A DNA stretch of 64,000 nt from Micavibrio sp. UBA6147 (GTDB lineage: Bacteria > Pseudomonadota > Alphaproteobacteria > Micavibrionales > UBA1664), in contig DIUX01000006.1 in the NCBI GenBank assembly GCA_002423185.1, positions 62,235 through 126,234 of the forward strand. The letters run 5' to 3'. Positions 63,025-64,000 of this stretch are shown one piece after another. The first letter of the stretch is position 1. The number at the start of each line of letters is the position of its first letter. The notes under the pieces are model-generated. The model was given only the letters and a program-made list of their open reading frames with translations, did no database searches and was not told the DNA's origin. The translations under genes were made by a program, and so were the position numbers.

Positions 63025-64000
63025 GCTGCTTCTCCCGCCAGTGAAGAGGTTATTTTGTCGAACATGACGTCCTTGGGCCCGCTTTGCGGGGCGGCGGGAT
63101 TGCCCAGCCATACCAAAGTATCCGCCATTTGCATGTAATCCTCGCGGTAGGAGCAAATAATGACGGTTTGCCGCCCCTTCACCCGCGCAAGATAGTCTTT
63201 GAGGTTTTTGCCCGTTTGCCCCGAGAGCAACGTATTGGGCAAGTCATCAATCAAAAGGATATTCGCCGGTTGCAAATAGGCGCGCGCCAATGACAGGCGT
63301 GACGCCATGCCGGAGGTGAGCTTCATCGACGCCAGCGAGCCGATCATGGTATTCACCCCATCGGACATGTTTTGCACGTCGTCCCACACATCGGCGCGTT
63401 CAAGCGCTTTGCGCACATCTTCATCACTGGCGAGCGGGTTGGACAGGCGCAGATTTTCGATGATGCTGCCATGGAAAAAATGCGGGGCGGCGGGAACATA
63501 GGCGATTTGGTGGCGCAAATCCGGTGCGTCCAGTTGCCGAATATCAAACCCGTCAATGCGAACCGTTCCCGCCGTTGGACGGTGAAGGGATTGAACGAGT
63601 TTAAGGATCATGGCCTTGCCGGAACCGTTTCCGCCTGAGCCACTGCCCCCAGAACCCTTTCCGCCCGAAACATTCCCCCCTGTTCCGCTCCCCCCCACCA
63701 CGACCACAAGGTCGCCGGCGCGGGCGTCAAAGGACAATCCGCGAAAAACGTCATCGGCGGCGCCTTCGTGCCGGTAGGCAACATCATGGAAGGAGATGCT
63801 GCCCCTGATTCCGGACAGGCGGGAAAAGCTCCGCGCTTCTTCGGCCTCGGTTTTAATCTCCATCAGGTCGTTGACCTGTATGATGCTGTTGCGCAGTTGT
63901 TCGAGCCGCGGAATCATCGTGCAAAGGGAATAAAACGGCGTCAAAATGCGCCACACCAAAATCATCGCCGCCACCAAGGCGCCGGTGCTCATCGCCCCCG
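63021..64000 (-). CDS. type I secretion ABC transporter, degenerate ATPase, partial
   Basis: The 3' part of an ABC exporter gene runs off the window edge; at least 323 residues are visible. The end of a membrane domain (VAAMILVWRILTPFYS) is followed by an ATPase domain. Several key motifs are altered: a Gly/Ser-rich insert lies within the P-loop region, which ends GNGSGKAM with Ala after the Lys; the signature reads TSGMAS rather than LSGGQ; Walker B reads LLIDDLPN with Asp instead of Glu; the H-loop reads CSYRED, lacking His. It may pair with a normal ATPase encoded to the right. Confidence 0.85.
   Translation of the reverse strand, partial: GAMSTGALVAAMILVWRILTPFYSLCTMIPRLEQLRNSIIQVNDLMEIKTEAEEARSFSRLSGIRGSISFHDVAYRHEGAADDVFRGLSFDARAGDLVVVVGGSGTGGNVSGGKGSGGSGSGGNGSGKAMILKLVQSLHRPTAGTVRIDGFDIRQLDAPDLRHQIAYVPAAPHFFHGSIIENLRLSNPLASDEDVRKALERADVWDDVQNMSDGVNTMIGSLASMKLTSGMASRLSLARAYLQPANILLIDDLPNTLLSGQTGKNLKDYLARVKGRQTVIICSYREDYMQMADTLVWLGNPAAPQSGPKDVMFDKITSSLAGEAA

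Noticed and set aside
61669..63156. Longer HlyD start upstream of 63024
   Set aside because: The extension lies inside the ABC gene and reads as non-coding; ATGA coupling at 63021-63024 is the better start.

Overview
The window reads as chromosomal DNA of a free-living, oxygen-respiring alphaproteobacterium. The class assignment rests on the divK-pleD pair, a DUF1849/EipB envelope protein, a complete ccoNOQPGHIS cbb3-oxidase operon, class I PHA synthase, ETF-ubiquinone oxidoreductase, and TPR proteins next to ispE. I do not assign it below class.

Layout. (1) 1-20.6 kb is mostly housekeeping and envelope genes: a diguanylate cyclase, alaS, a soluble lytic transglycosylase, a family-4-like uracil-DNA glycosylase lacking its usual cysteine ligands, ETF-QO, ndk, the divK-pleD operon, an EipB-like protein, two related TPR proteins, ispE, and a coiled-coil/Sel1/peptidoglycan-binding membrane protein. 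(2) 20.7-27.1 kb holds a tRNA-Gln gene and a leftward block of secreted and membrane stress-type genes: a TIM-barrel-like protein, a transglutaminase-like cysteine proteinase, YfdX, PRC-barrel, DUF892, DUF883 and a 23-residue membrane peptide. (3) 27.1-45.8 kb looks like a low-oxygen island: FabI, SOUL heme protein, MaoC hydratase, OsmC, a P1B metal ATPase, PHA synthase, an autotransporter, OmpW, the cbb3 operon, and a Crp/Fnr regulator with a cysteine-rich tail. Three FNR-type palindromes lie at its divergent promoters, and the regulator carries the ExxSR recognition helix that would read them. An approximately 80-bp sequence is duplicated ahead of the DUF883 operon and phaC.

(4) 46.4-48.4 kb is a visibly AT-rich insert encoding an AvcD/DcdV-type antiphage dCTP deaminase, preceded by a 53-codon reading frame in the place where the known AvcI inhibitor RNA lies in Vibrio. 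This is the most striking system in the window. (5) 49.6-54.4 kb: a YcgN-like protein and a four-gene operon with overlapping reading frames (2-oxoglutarate dioxygenase, two GT-B-like glycosyltransferases, HprK-like kinase) that I cannot match to a named pathway. (6) 54.5-61.7 kb: a signalling block of two hybrid histidine kinases with HPt domains, a response regulator, and a receiver-ATPase protein. (7) 61.7-64.0 kb: a HlyD-type secretion adaptor and the 3' part of an ABC transporter whose nucleotide-binding motifs are degenerate.

How it fits together: the cbb3 oxidase, its regulator, the FNR boxes and the PHA/fatty-acid/stress genes suggest a coordinated micro-oxic programme. The deaminase cassette is a separate, probably acquired, defence unit. 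All functions are inferred from sequence reading alone; no database search was run.
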